From positions 3,534,001 through 3,598,000 of the forward strand of contig NZ_FOZL01000001.1 of the NCBI RefSeq assembly GCF_900114625.1: DNA of 64,000 nucleotides, given 5' to 3'. The notes under the pieces are model-generated. The model was not told where the DNA came from, made no database searches, and saw only the letters and a list, made by a program, of their open reading frames with translations. The first letter of the stretch is position 1. The number at the start of each line of letters is the position of its first letter. Source of the DNA: Granulicella pectinivorans. GTDB taxonomy: Bacteria > Acidobacteriota > Terriglobia > Terriglobales > Acidobacteriaceae. Shown here one piece after another: positions 15,706 through 23,760 of this stretch. The translations under genes were made by a program, and so were the position numbers.

Positions 15706-18600
15706 TTAAAAGCTCAGTTTAGCTGCGAGTTGCACGCTGCGCGGATCGCCGACGGCGGTGGGTTGGCCGAAGGTGGACGAGGGAGTGGTGGGGTAGGCTC
15801 CAGTCCCGAAGGTGCCGTTCGGGATCTGGTTATTGCGGTGGTTGAGTGCGTTGAAAGCCTCGGCGATGCCCTCGAGACGGACGCGTTCTCCAAGTGCGAA
15901 GGTGCGGCTGAGGCGAGCGTTCAGCGTGAAGCTGTTGAAGCCCACGCCTGCATTGCGTCCGATCATCGTGCCGGGCAGCGCGTTAGCGCAGGTGTTGGCG
16001 GCGGTTGGGGTAAGGACATAGCCAGGGAGGCAAGGACGCAGGGTCGTCGTCTGGATGCTGTTCTGTCCGGTGGTGATGTTGAACGGAAGCGGGGAGTAAT
16101 ACTGGAGGATGCCTCCAAGCTGGAAGCCATGCGTCAGCTTGCCTGCGAGATGGTTTGCTGGCGTCAGCGGGCTGTGGATGGTGCCATCGAAGACGACGCG
16201 GTGGCGCTGGTCGTCATCGGAAAGGCCGCGATCTTCCTGGAGATTGAAGTTGTTGACCGGCGATGAGAAGAAGAATTCCCCGACATTGTCGATGGCCTTC
16301 GACCAGGTGTACGAGACGCGATAACTTCCCCAGCGGACCGGACGCTGCACGTAGGAAACGGAGAGCCCGTCGTAGTAAGAGTCTGCGGCAGAGGCGTATT
16401 GCTTGTTATTGGCGTAGGCGGAGTTAGGCCGGCACAGGTTGATGGGGTCGACCGTTGCGTAGCAGGTGGGCGTGTTGAGATTCACGGAGATCAGCAGGTG
16501 CAAACCACGGACGTGCTGGTAGCTGATGGCGAGGTTGCTGGTCGCGGTGAGCTGCTGGTCCACCTCGAGGCTGCCCTGCTCGGAATAAGCGTTCTGCATG
16601 TGCGGATCCATCGTGGTGAGGCTGAGGCGCAGATTCGATGGAATGGTGGTTGCGGTGTAACCGCTGGCGATGTTGGGGAATGTAGGCGCGCCTGCCTGTC
16701 CGTAGGAGAGCGCAATGGTCGTGAAGGTCTGGTTGTTGATGGCCGTGGTGTTCTGGCTGGACTCGAGCGCATTGGAAAGCGCCCTGAGTGGAATGCGGTC
16801 GTAAAAAAGACCGAAGCTGCCACGGACGACGGTGCGGCGGTTCGTGAACGGAGCGTACGCGAAGCCAATGCGCGGTGAGATGTTGTTGGTGTCGGTGGAG
16901 AGCGTCTTCAGGAACTGGAGATCGTAGCGAAGGCCCGCATTCAGCGTGAGCTTCTGGCTGGCCTTCCACTCATCCTGGGCATAGATTCCGAGGTTCGGGT
17001 TCGTCTGCGGAACAACGTAGTTCCCAAACGACTGCGTGAAGGTGGTGTAGCGTCCGGCCTGAAAGTTGGCCAGCGAGGAGAAGGCGTAGCTGCCACGGAT
17101 GGATTGGGGAAAGGTGATGGTGAGGTCGTTGTAGAGGAAGTCCGCTCCGACGCGCAGAGCGTGTGCTCCGGCCTGCCGCGAGATGTTGTCGACCACTTCG
17201 TAGAGGCGGTCGTAGCGTCCGGTGGGTGAGCCCGAGAGTGTGCCGAAGCTGGCCACGCCGGAGATGCTTACGGCTGGGCCGACGGGATCGTTCACAGGCG
17301 CACGCAGATTGCTGTTGGTAAACTGTGCGCGGGTCTCGTCGACGGTGCGCGGGTTGAGGGTAAAGATATTGCTGACGGCGACGGTCTGGTCGAGATCTTC
17401 AAGACCTGCCGCAGCACTGGTGTAGCTTGTGCTCCCCACACCGCGGGAGTTGACGCTCGATACGTGATAAAGACTGTACCGTGCGCTGAGCTGGTCGCGG
17501 TCGCTCACCTTGTGGTCGAGCTTGGCGAAGAAGTTGCTCGCGCGGACGGGGTTGCCGTAGATGGTCGTGGGCGTCGTCGTGCTGATATTCAGCGACTGGC
17601 CGGGATAGCCGAACGACTTGAGCGCAGTATTGATGGCGGCTGCATTCGCTGCGGTAATGGTGATGATGCCGGTCTGGTTGAGCTGGCGCTGCTCGAAGTT
17701 GCCGAAGTAAAAGGTGCGGTCCTTGCGGATGGGGCCGCTGAGCGACGCGCCCGACTGCACCTGCGTGTAAGGCAGCAGCGTTTGCGAGAGAGGATTCTGT
17801 GCGTTCAGGTTTTTGTCGCGCAGGTAGGCATAAAGATCTCCATGGACCTTGCTGCCTCCGCTCTTCGAGACGAAGTTGATGTATCCACCGAGGGCGCGAC
17901 CGAACTCCGCCTGCCCGCCGCTGGTGACGACCTGCATCTCGCGGACAACATCGAGCCCAAATGATGTTTGGACGAGGCCCGCAGCGTCGTCGTTGGCGGA
18001 GAGTCCGTCCACGATGAAGCTGTTGGAGAAGTTGCGTTGGCTGCTGACGGAGATGCCCTGTCCGCCGACTGCCGAGGTTTCGGCGAAGAGCTGATTGGCC
18101 GCAGTGTTCGTCGGTGACACCCCAGGGACGAGGAGTGCAAGGTCAAGGAAGTTGCGCCCGTTATACGGCAGGTTGGCGACTTCGTTCTGGGAGATCGTTG
18201 CCGCGATCTGGCTGCGACTCGCCTCGAGAACCGGCGCTTCGGCGTTGACGGTCACACTCTGGGACGCGCCCACAGTCAAGGTAATAGGAAGATCGAAGGC
18301 TGCGCCAAGGGTAAGGGTCAGCGAGCGCTTCGAATCGGCGAAGCCGTCACTGTGTGCGTCGAGTTCGTAGGTGCCAACTTGCAGGTACGGAAAGCGGAAG
18401 CGGCCCGCGGCATCGGTCTCTGTCCTGCTGATGATGCCGGTGGAGGTGGCTCGCACGGCGACGGAGGCGTTGCGGATGATGGCACCGGTGGTATCGGTGA
18501 TCCGGCCTGCAAGGGAGGCGTTGTTGATCGTCTCCTGCGCGGAGAGGGTTGCATGGAAGGCAAGGATGGCAAGTAAAACGAGAGATAGTCTGCGGTACAC
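15706..18600 (-). CDS. TonB-dependent receptor (Oar-like, carboxypeptidase-regulatory N-terminus)
   Basis: A 964-residue outer-membrane receptor. The GTG start at 18600 has GGAGGA eight bases upstream and begins signal peptide MYRRLSLVLLAILAFHATLSA. Residues about 30-110 form a carboxypeptidase-regulatory domain (LAGRITDTTGAIIRNASVAV, TDAAGRFRFPYLQVGTYEL). A plug follows with LPYNGRNFLDLALLVPGVSPT. The rest is a 22-strand-type barrel with YAQDEWKASQKLTLNAGLRYD, the usual TonB-barrel signature, ending in aromatic F. It imports a substrate using proton-motive force via TonB. The PepSY gene directly downstream and Cys/His-rich small genes upstream point to a metal, with copper the best guess. 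Acidobacteria have many Oar-like receptors, so substrate is unproven. Confidence 0.9.
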   Translation of the reverse strand: MYRRLSLVLLAILAFHATLSAQETINNASLAGRITDTTGAIIRNASVAVRATSTGIISRTETDAAGRFRFPYLQVGTYELDAHSDGFADSKRSLTLTLGAAFDLPITLTVGASQSVTVNAEAPVLEASRSQIAATISQNEVANLPYNGRNFLDLALLVPGVSPTNTAANQLFAETSAVGGQGISVSSQRNFSNSFIVDGLSANDDAAGLVQTSFGLDVVREMQVVTSGGQAEFGRALGGYINFVSKSGGSKVHGDLYAYLRDKNLNAQNPLSQTLLPYTQVQSGASLSGPIRKDRTFYFGNFEQRQLNQTGIITITAANAAAINTALKSFGYPGQSLNISTTTPTTIYGNPVRASNFFAKLDHKVSDRDQLSARYSLYHVSSVNSRGVGSTSYTSAAAGLEDLDQTVAVSNIFTLNPRTVDETRAQFTNSNLRAPVNDPVGPAVSISGVASFGTLSGSPTGRYDRLYEVVDNISRQAGAHALRVGADFLYNDLTITFPQSIRGSYAFSSLANFQAGRYTTFTQSFGNYVVPQTNPNLGIYAQDEWKASQKLTLNAGLRYDLQFLKTLSTDTNNISPRIGFAYAPFTNRRTVVRGSFGLFYDRIPLRALSNALESSQNTTAINNQTFTTIALSYGQAGAPTFPNIASGYTATTIPSNLRLSLTTMDPHMQNAYSEQGSLEVDQQLTATSNLAISYQHVRGLHLLISVNLNTPTCYATVDPINLCRPNSAYANNKQYASAADSYYDGLSVSYVQRPVRWGSYRVSYTWSKAIDNVGEFFFSSPVNNFNLQEDRGLSDDDQRHRVVFDGTIHSPLTPANHLAGKLTHGFQLGGILQYYSPLPFNITTGQNSIQTTTLRPCLPGYVLTPTAANTCANALPGTMIGRNAGVGFNSFTLNARLSRTFALGERVRLEGIAEAFNALNHRNNQIPNGTFGTGAYPTTPSSTFGQPTAVGDPRSVQLAAKLSF

Positions 18601-18680
18601 GTTCGTCCTCCCGGGACTGCGGCACTTCGGCTCGGCCGGGTGCTTTGAGGTGCTCTAGCGTTGTGGGGTGAAAAAGCCAG

Positions 18681-19043
18681 CTAGGAGAGGAAGAGTACGG
18701 GGGGACCGCGTGTTTGTGTGACGTCTCGGTGCCGGGTGCGGGCATGGGACTCGCTCCGCGACGGGAGGAGTGCGTGTGTCGCGCTGGCGGTGAAGAGACG
18801 CGGGACACGAAGCAGCGAGAGAGTCTGGTGCTGCATCGACGGGAGCGCGCCAGGACAGAAGGGGCAGTGGCTTCCGGTCGCACGGACGTGGGTGCCGTGC
18901 GTGAGGTCTTCCGACGCCATGCAATGGTGCTTGCCATGGGTGCGGCAGCAGGCGGGGAGCGACAACTCTTCAGTCGGTCCGGTGCCGATGATGCATGCGA
19001 GCAGAGGCAGCAGGAAGGCGAGCAGCAATGTCCCAGCGCCCAT
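18681..19043 (-). CDS. Small secreted Cys/His-rich protein, DUF2946-like
   Basis: A 120-residue product if started at ATG 19043, which opens a hydrophobic leader (MGAGTLLLAFLLPLLACIIG). An upstream in-frame start at 19142 is less likely. After the leader come ACCRTHGKHHC and HCPFCPG, clusters of Cys and His that could bind a metal. The HCPFC motif is typical of DUF2946 proteins found beside copper TonB receptors in Proteobacteria. It is paralogous to the next gene upstream (19219-19590). It lies 80 bases before the TonB receptor on the same strand. Assignment to DUF2946 is by motif resemblance only. Confidence 0.6.
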   Translation of the reverse strand: MGAGTLLLAFLLPLLACIIGTGPTEELSLPACCRTHGKHHCMASEDLTHGTHVRATGSHCPFCPGALPSMQHQTLSLLRVPRLFTASATHALLPSRSESHARTRHRDVTQTRGPPVLFLS

Positions 19044-19218
19044 GCGCTGAGTTGCCTTCGCCGTTCTATGTCCGGGAAACCTCGGACCGAGAGAGAGAGC
19101 CACAGGTGCCTCGCACGCGACTGCATTGCGTTGCGGATTCATCGGGAGGGGTGCGATCCACGGACCTCAACCCCGGGAAGGAGCATGAAGTACGGCAGAC
19201 TGCGCGATGAGGGAAGGC

Positions 19219-19590
19219 TTAGAGAGAGGTGAGCTGGGGTGGTCCGCGTTCACTGCGGGAGCGACTCTCGGCGATACGAAGCTTCGACTCCGTCTGGGCG
19301 ACGCCGGTGGGGTGACTGGCGATGCTCGGTAGTTCCTGTTGCACGGAAGACACCATCAACGGCGACACATGACCGGCGCCCGGTGCGGTCGATGGGCAGA
19401 ACGGGCAGTGCATGCCCGGTGCGGAGACACGTGTTCCCTGCGTCGCATCCGCGCTGGCGGCGCAATGATGCGCTCCGGCCCGGCGGCAGCATACGGGTAC
19501 GGTTCCTTCCGCGCTGCTCAGCGCAAACAGGGGTGTGACCCCAGGCAGGCCGAAGGCGAGCAGCAACAGGATGGAGAGCAGGCGTCGCAA
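19219..19590 (-). CDS. Small secreted Cys/His-rich protein, DUF2946-like
   Basis: A 123-residue product from TTG 19590 (AAGG lies just upstream, with poor spacing), with signal peptide MRRLLSILLLLAFGLPG. The mature part carries VCCRRAGAHHCAAS and HCPFCPS, matching the paralogue at 18681-19043 almost motif for motif. A Ser/Arg-rich tail follows. As the first gene of the minus-strand run leading to the TonB receptor and PepSY protein, it may deliver or buffer metal in the periplasm. The start codon is the weakest part of the call. Confidence 0.6.
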   Translation of the reverse strand: MRRLLSILLLLAFGLPGVTPLFALSSAEGTVPVCCRRAGAHHCAASADATQGTRVSAPGMHCPFCPSTAPGAGHVSPLMVSSVQQELPSIASHPTGVAQTESKLRIAESRSRSERGPPQLTSL

Positions 19591-19667
19591 GCCTTAAACA
19601 TAGCACCCCTTGGTTTTTGCAACCAACACTTCGTTCCGGGAGTCTGCTTGAAGAGAGGTGCATTGCC

Positions 19668-20294
19668 ATGAGCTTTGCTTCGCTGATCTTTACGCCGCTC
19701 ATCAAGAAGTTGCAGGAGCGTTATGGCAGCAGGCTGCAGTACCAGAGGATGGAAGACTCCCGCATGAAGCCGGACCGTTTCTCTGGGTTCGAGGTGGAGT
19801 TTCTTGAGGGACGCGACAGCTTCTACTGGGCAACGACGGGCGCGACAGGATGGCCGTACGTCCAGCATCGCGGCGGACCGAAGGGCTTTCTGAAGGTGAT
19901 CGACGATCACACGCTTGCGCTCGCCGACTTTCGCGGCAACAAGCAGTACATCAGCACAGGCAATCTGCTCAGCGACGATCGCGTGGCGATGATCCTGGTG
20001 GACTACCCGAGGCAGGCCCGGCTGAAGATCCTGGGGCATGTCGAAATTCTGGAAGGGCCACAGGCTGAACCGTGGCTGGAACGGGTGACGATGCCTGGGT
20101 ACAAGGCGGTCATCGAGCGCGTGTTTGTCATCCATATCGAAGCCTTCGACTGGAACTGTCCCCAACACATCACGCCACGGTATACCGCGGAGGAGATCGC
20201 TGAAGCGATGCACCCCCTCGAAGACAAGGTTCACGGTCTGGAGCGGGAGAATGTGAAGCTGAAGCAGGAGCTGGCTCGGCTGCGCGCGACGTAG
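19668..20294 (+). CDS. Pyridoxamine 5'-phosphate oxidase-family flavoprotein
   Basis: A 208-residue cytoplasmic protein. The ATG at 19668 has AGAGAGG upstream and replaces an earlier start at 19617. It has the split-barrel pattern of PNPOx-like proteins: RDSFYWATTGATGWPYVQHRGG, then FLKVIDDHTLALADFRGNKQYISTGNL and VAMILVDYPRQARLKILG, where flavin usually binds. A C-terminal coiled segment (LEDKVHGLERENVKLKQELARL) is an addition to the core. Members reduce or bind flavin or F420; true PLP synthesis is unlikely for this subgroup. It stands between divergent metal-locus genes and a membrane-protein gene. Confidence 0.85.
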   Translation: MSFASLIFTPLIKKLQERYGSRLQYQRMEDSRMKPDRFSGFEVEFLEGRDSFYWATTGATGWPYVQHRGGPKGFLKVIDDHTLALADFRGNKQYISTGNLLSDDRVAMILVDYPRQARLKILGHVEILEGPQAEPWLERVTMPGYKAVIERVFVIHIEAFDWNCPQHITPRYTAEEIAEAMHPLEDKVHGLERENVKLKQELARLRAT

Positions 20295-20319
20295 CCATGT
20301 ACGATACCGATAGTCCTTT

Positions 20320-22068
20320 ATGACCCCCTCCTCCGAGCCGACGAAGACAGCAAATCCATGGCCTCCGATGTGGTTTGCGTGGACCGTCCTCGCGGTTTCT
20401 GCACTGCTGGTCTTCGTGCTTCCGTTCGCCGTGCCGGTGCCGCTCGTCCATACGATCTCAGCGTCGTACATCGCCGGCTTCAACAACCGGGTTGCAATTC
20501 TTTCCGCCGCAGGCCTCGGTGCGCTTGTGCTGCTGTGGAGCTGGTGGCGGTCGCCGTTTGCGCTGCGCGAAGAAGACACGGAAGCGAAGATCACCTGGCG
20601 CATCATCGCGTGTGCGGTCGTGGCTACCTGCCTCTTCACCGCCTGTGTGGGGTGGCTGGTAGCGCGCTCACACCTTCGCTACCTTGCGGACGCCGGGTAC
20701 TTCATGGAGCAACTCGAGGCCCATGGCGACTATGGCCGGACCCTCTACACACAGCTCGAATTCGCCTACGGCCCCCTGCTCTTTTATCCCGCGTCGCTCG
20801 TTCATTCCCTGCTCCGCTCCTCCTGGCAGACGGCTTACTTCGCCACGCTCGCGTTGAACCAGGCGGTCGGCATTCTTCTGCTCGCCTTCATCATGAATGC
20901 GCTACCCATGCGAGCACGCGACAGACGCATCGCGTTCGTGCTGCTGGTTGTGGGTGCGATCAATCCCCTGCTTGGGCTCAACTACACCTTCTTTCGCTTT
21001 CTGACGCCGCTTGCGACTCTGCTGTTTGCGACCCGCTCCCAAAACCTGCCGCGCACGGCGATTCTGCTGGCCCTCGGCGAAGTCCTGCAACTCGGCATCT
21101 CGCCCGAGATGGGTTTTATCTTCCTGTTCACAAGCATCCTCTTTGCGGGTCTCGCGGCATGGAAGCACGGCCTGCGCTGGCTGGCCGTAGCCGCGGCTCC
21201 GCCTGTTGGCGTGGGTGTCTTCCTTTTGCTGGCAGGGCCGTCGTATCTGAAAATGCTGCAATCGGTGGCACACGGTGCTCTGAATCTGCCGGTTGCTCCG
21301 TATCCGCACGTCGTCATCTTTTTGTTCGCGCTGGTCTGGCTCGTCCCGCTGGCATTGGGCCCGCATCTTCGTGACCCTGGCGGCGATGGCATACGTATCG
21401 TCTCCTGCTACATTCTCTCGATTGCGCTTTTACCCGCTGCCTTTGGCCGCTGCGATCCACTGCACGTCTTCTTCAACGGTGCCGGCATCCTGATCCTTTC
21501 GCTGGTTGCCATGCGGTCTGCCACGACGCTTCGGCGCAACGTTTGGCTGGCCGCTCTGTTTGTCTTTATCTTCTGGGTTCACTGGGTCAATGACAGGCTT
21601 TATGTGGAACGAACAATGGACACCGTGCGCCTTGCGCTCACCCGCACGGTACACCCCGACGATCAGGACTATGTCCTGGATCTGCCTGGACTGGAGCGAG
21701 AGGTTGGCGGCGCAGCCGTTGCGATTCCGGTCGAGATCAGCCTCCCGGTGGAAGACGCTTTGAAGAGGTCAAGGCACTACGAGCCCGAATACTATGCCTT
21801 CTTTGTCGATGTGATGGACCCTGCGGCGGAGACTGCCAAAGCGGTGCGTATGAACGAGTTCGAGTGGGCTCTTCTCCCCACCGATCCGGACGACCCGTTT
21901 GTAGAGACACCGGCGGACATCGACGGAGTGCAGGGCTTCGCCTTCCCTTACCCGCTGCGCAATCCGCCTCCCTACGATCCCGGACGTGTCTTCTTCTCGA
22001 ACCTCAGCACCAACTGGAAGCCCGTGCATGCCTTCGGACCCTACACGCTCTACCACCGGGCACGATAG
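20320..22068 (+). CDS. Polytopic membrane protein of unknown function
   Basis: A 582-residue protein with roughly ten or eleven hydrophobic helices in the first 430 residues (for example TVLAVSALLVFVLPFAVPVPL, FIFLFTSILFAGLAAW, IVSCYILSIALLPAAFG) and a soluble C-terminal domain of about 140 residues. Topology resembles GT-C glycosyltransferases or related membrane enzymes. A clear catalytic acidic motif was not identified, so no enzyme name is given. A possible acidic pair lies in the first periplasmic loop (YLADAGYFMEQLEAHGDYGRT). It starts 25 bases after the flavoprotein gene and could share its transcript. Confidence 0.7.
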   Translation: MTPSSEPTKTANPWPPMWFAWTVLAVSALLVFVLPFAVPVPLVHTISASYIAGFNNRVAILSAAGLGALVLLWSWWRSPFALREEDTEAKITWRIIACAVVATCLFTACVGWLVARSHLRYLADAGYFMEQLEAHGDYGRTLYTQLEFAYGPLLFYPASLVHSLLRSSWQTAYFATLALNQAVGILLLAFIMNALPMRARDRRIAFVLLVVGAINPLLGLNYTFFRFLTPLATLLFATRSQNLPRTAILLALGEVLQLGISPEMGFIFLFTSILFAGLAAWKHGLRWLAVAAAPPVGVGVFLLLAGPSYLKMLQSVAHGALNLPVAPYPHVVIFLFALVWLVPLALGPHLRDPGGDGIRIVSCYILSIALLPAAFGRCDPLHVFFNGAGILILSLVAMRSATTLRRNVWLAALFVFIFWVHWVNDRLYVERTMDTVRLALTRTVHPDDQDYVLDLPGLEREVGGAAVAIPVEISLPVEDALKRSRHYEPEYYAFFVDVMDPAAETAKAVRMNEFEWALLPTDPDDPFVETPADIDGVQGFAFPYPLRNPPPYDPGRVFFSNLSTNWKPVHAFGPYTLYHRAR

Positions 22069-22217
22069 ATTCTGGTTACAAACTGCCTCGACGCAATGTT
22101 AATTTCGCGGGGTTGCCATTGCGTTTTGCTACGAGGGGAGCGTACGTTCATACCTCTTCGCGAATCCACGCGGAGCGGACCGCGACCAGCGGTACCTCAG
22201 CTCCAGGAGAGGCAAAC

Positions 22218-23549
22218 TTGGCACTCTCATTTCTTGATCGTGACCGATCCGTCGCAGCACCGGGCTACAGCCGCTGGCTGGTACCGCCCGCCGCCCTGGC
22301 GATTCATCTCTCCATCGGTCAGGCGTACGCCTTCTCCGTCTTCAAGAACCCTCTGCTGGCATTGCACGGTGCCGACGGCAGTGTGTGGAATTTGAAGGAG
22401 GTCGGATACATCTTTTCGATCGCGATCGCCTTCCTGGGCATATCGGCCGCGCTCTTCGGTGCATGGCTGGAGAAGGCAGGACCCCGACGCGCCATGTTCT
22501 ATGCCGCAATCTGCTTTGGCGCAGGATTCTACGTGTCCGCGCTCGGGGCGCAGATGCATTCGCTTCCTTCGATTTATCTGGGATATGGCGTCATCGGCGG
22601 CATAGGGCTTGGACTCGGCTACATCTCCCCGGTGTCGACGCTGATCAAGTGGTTTCCCGACAGGCCAGGGCTCTCGACCGGACTGGCCATCATGGGATTC
22701 GGCGGCGGCGCCATGATCGGCGGGCCACTCGCCAGCAACTTGATGGCGTACTTCAAATCGCACGGGCAGGCCGCCATCCCGGCCACATTCATCGCTATGG
22801 GCACGCTCTACTTCGTGTTCATGATGTTCGGAGTTTTCACGATCCGAGTGCCGCAGCCAGACTGGAAGCCCGAAGGATGGACTCCTGCCGCGAAGCAGTC
22901 CGCGATGATCAGCACGCACAACGTCGACGTGCAGACGGCGTGGAAGACACCGCAGTTCATGCTGCTCTGGATCGTTCTTTGCACGAACGTGACTGCGGGG
23001 ATCGGCATCCTCGAGCAGGCCTCGCCGATGATCCAGGATCTCTTCAAAGGCACGATCGGCACGGCTGCCGCGGTGGGTTTCGTGGGATTGTTGAGCCTCT
23101 TCAACATGGGCGGCAGGTTCTTCTGGGCAGCGATCTCGGATCTGATCGGTCGTAAGGCCACGTACTTCTGCTTCTTCTCGATCGGCGCAGTGCTGTACTT
23201 TGTGCTGCCCAGCCTGCACTCCGTATTTGGCTTTGTGGCCATCGCATGTCTTCTTCTGTCGATGTACGGAGGCGGATTCGCCACCATTCCGGCTTACCTG
23301 AAGGATCTCTTCGGAGGCTATAACGTCAGTGCGATTCACGGACGTCTGCTGACGGCATGGTCAACCGCCGGCATCGTCGGACCGCTCATCGTCAACGGAA
23401 TACTCGACCACTCCGTGGCGCGGGGTATCCCGAAGCAGCAGGCCTATCCTGTCATCCTGCATATCATGTCCGGGCTTCTGGTTCTGGGACTGCTGGCAAA
23501 TCTGATGGTGAAACCCGTCGCTGAAAAATACTGGATGCCGAAAGCCTGA
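22218..23549 (+). CDS. OFA-family MFS transporter (oxalate/formate or lactate antiporter type)
   Basis: A 443-residue transporter. I choose TTG 22218 because AGGAGAGG sits about six bases upstream and the product then begins just before the first helix. Twelve helices are visible. Family marks include LAIHLSIGQAYAFSVFKNPL in helix 1, GYGVIGGIGLGLGYISPVSTLIKWFPDRPGL in helix 4-loop, GFGGGAMIGGPLA, and NMGGRFFWAAISDLIGRK in the central loop region. OFA members exchange small carboxylates across the inner membrane. The small gene that follows directly is the known companion of this family, strengthening the assignment. Substrate undetermined. Confidence 0.9.
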   Translation: MALSFLDRDRSVAAPGYSRWLVPPAALAIHLSIGQAYAFSVFKNPLLALHGADGSVWNLKEVGYIFSIAIAFLGISAALFGAWLEKAGPRRAMFYAAICFGAGFYVSALGAQMHSLPSIYLGYGVIGGIGLGLGYISPVSTLIKWFPDRPGLSTGLAIMGFGGGAMIGGPLASNLMAYFKSHGQAAIPATFIAMGTLYFVFMMFGVFTIRVPQPDWKPEGWTPAAKQSAMISTHNVDVQTAWKTPQFMLLWIVLCTNVTAGIGILEQASPMIQDLFKGTIGTAAAVGFVGLLSLFNMGGRFFWAAISDLIGRKATYFCFFSIGAVLYFVLPSLHSVFGFVAIACLLLSMYGGGFATIPAYLKDLFGGYNVSAIHGRLLTAWSTAGIVGPLIVNGILDHSVARGIPKQQAYPVILHIMSGLLVLGLLANLMVKPVAEKYWMPKA

Positions 23550-23556
23550 GGAGGTC

Positions 23557-23733
23557 ATGATGACCGAAACAACACGCATCAAGAAGACGCCAGCCACCTT
23601 GATTCTGTTCGCCTGGCTGGTCGTAGGGATCCCTGCGGGATGGGGCGTCTACAACACGGTGCTGAATGCGAAGAAGCTATTCGCGACCTCACCGCCCGCA
23701 CAAATGCCGCAGAAGGAAACAGGGCGCGTCTAG
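23557..23733 (+). CDS. MFS transporter small subunit
   Basis: A 58-residue single-pass protein (MMTETTRIKKTPATLILF, then AWLVVGIPAGWGVYNTV). Its start lies seven bases after the OFA transporter's stop, with a perfect GAGGAGG site overlapping that stop; ATG 23560 is an equal alternative. Short one-helix proteins with this GIPAGWGVYNT pattern accompany OFA transporters in many bacteria and are annotated as the transporter small subunit. Their mechanistic role is not known; stabilising the carrier is a reasonable inference. Being under 60 residues it is easily overlooked. Confidence 0.82.
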   Translation: MMTETTRIKKTPATLILFAWLVVGIPAGWGVYNTVLNAKKLFATSPPAQMPQKETGRV

Positions 23734-23760
23734 ACTTTCGAGGAAGACCGGACGCGGCCT

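Noticed and set aside
14569..16266. Plus-strand open frame antisense to the PepSY protein and TonB receptor
   Set aside because: It spans two real genes on the other strand and has no recognisable fold; a GC-rich shadow.
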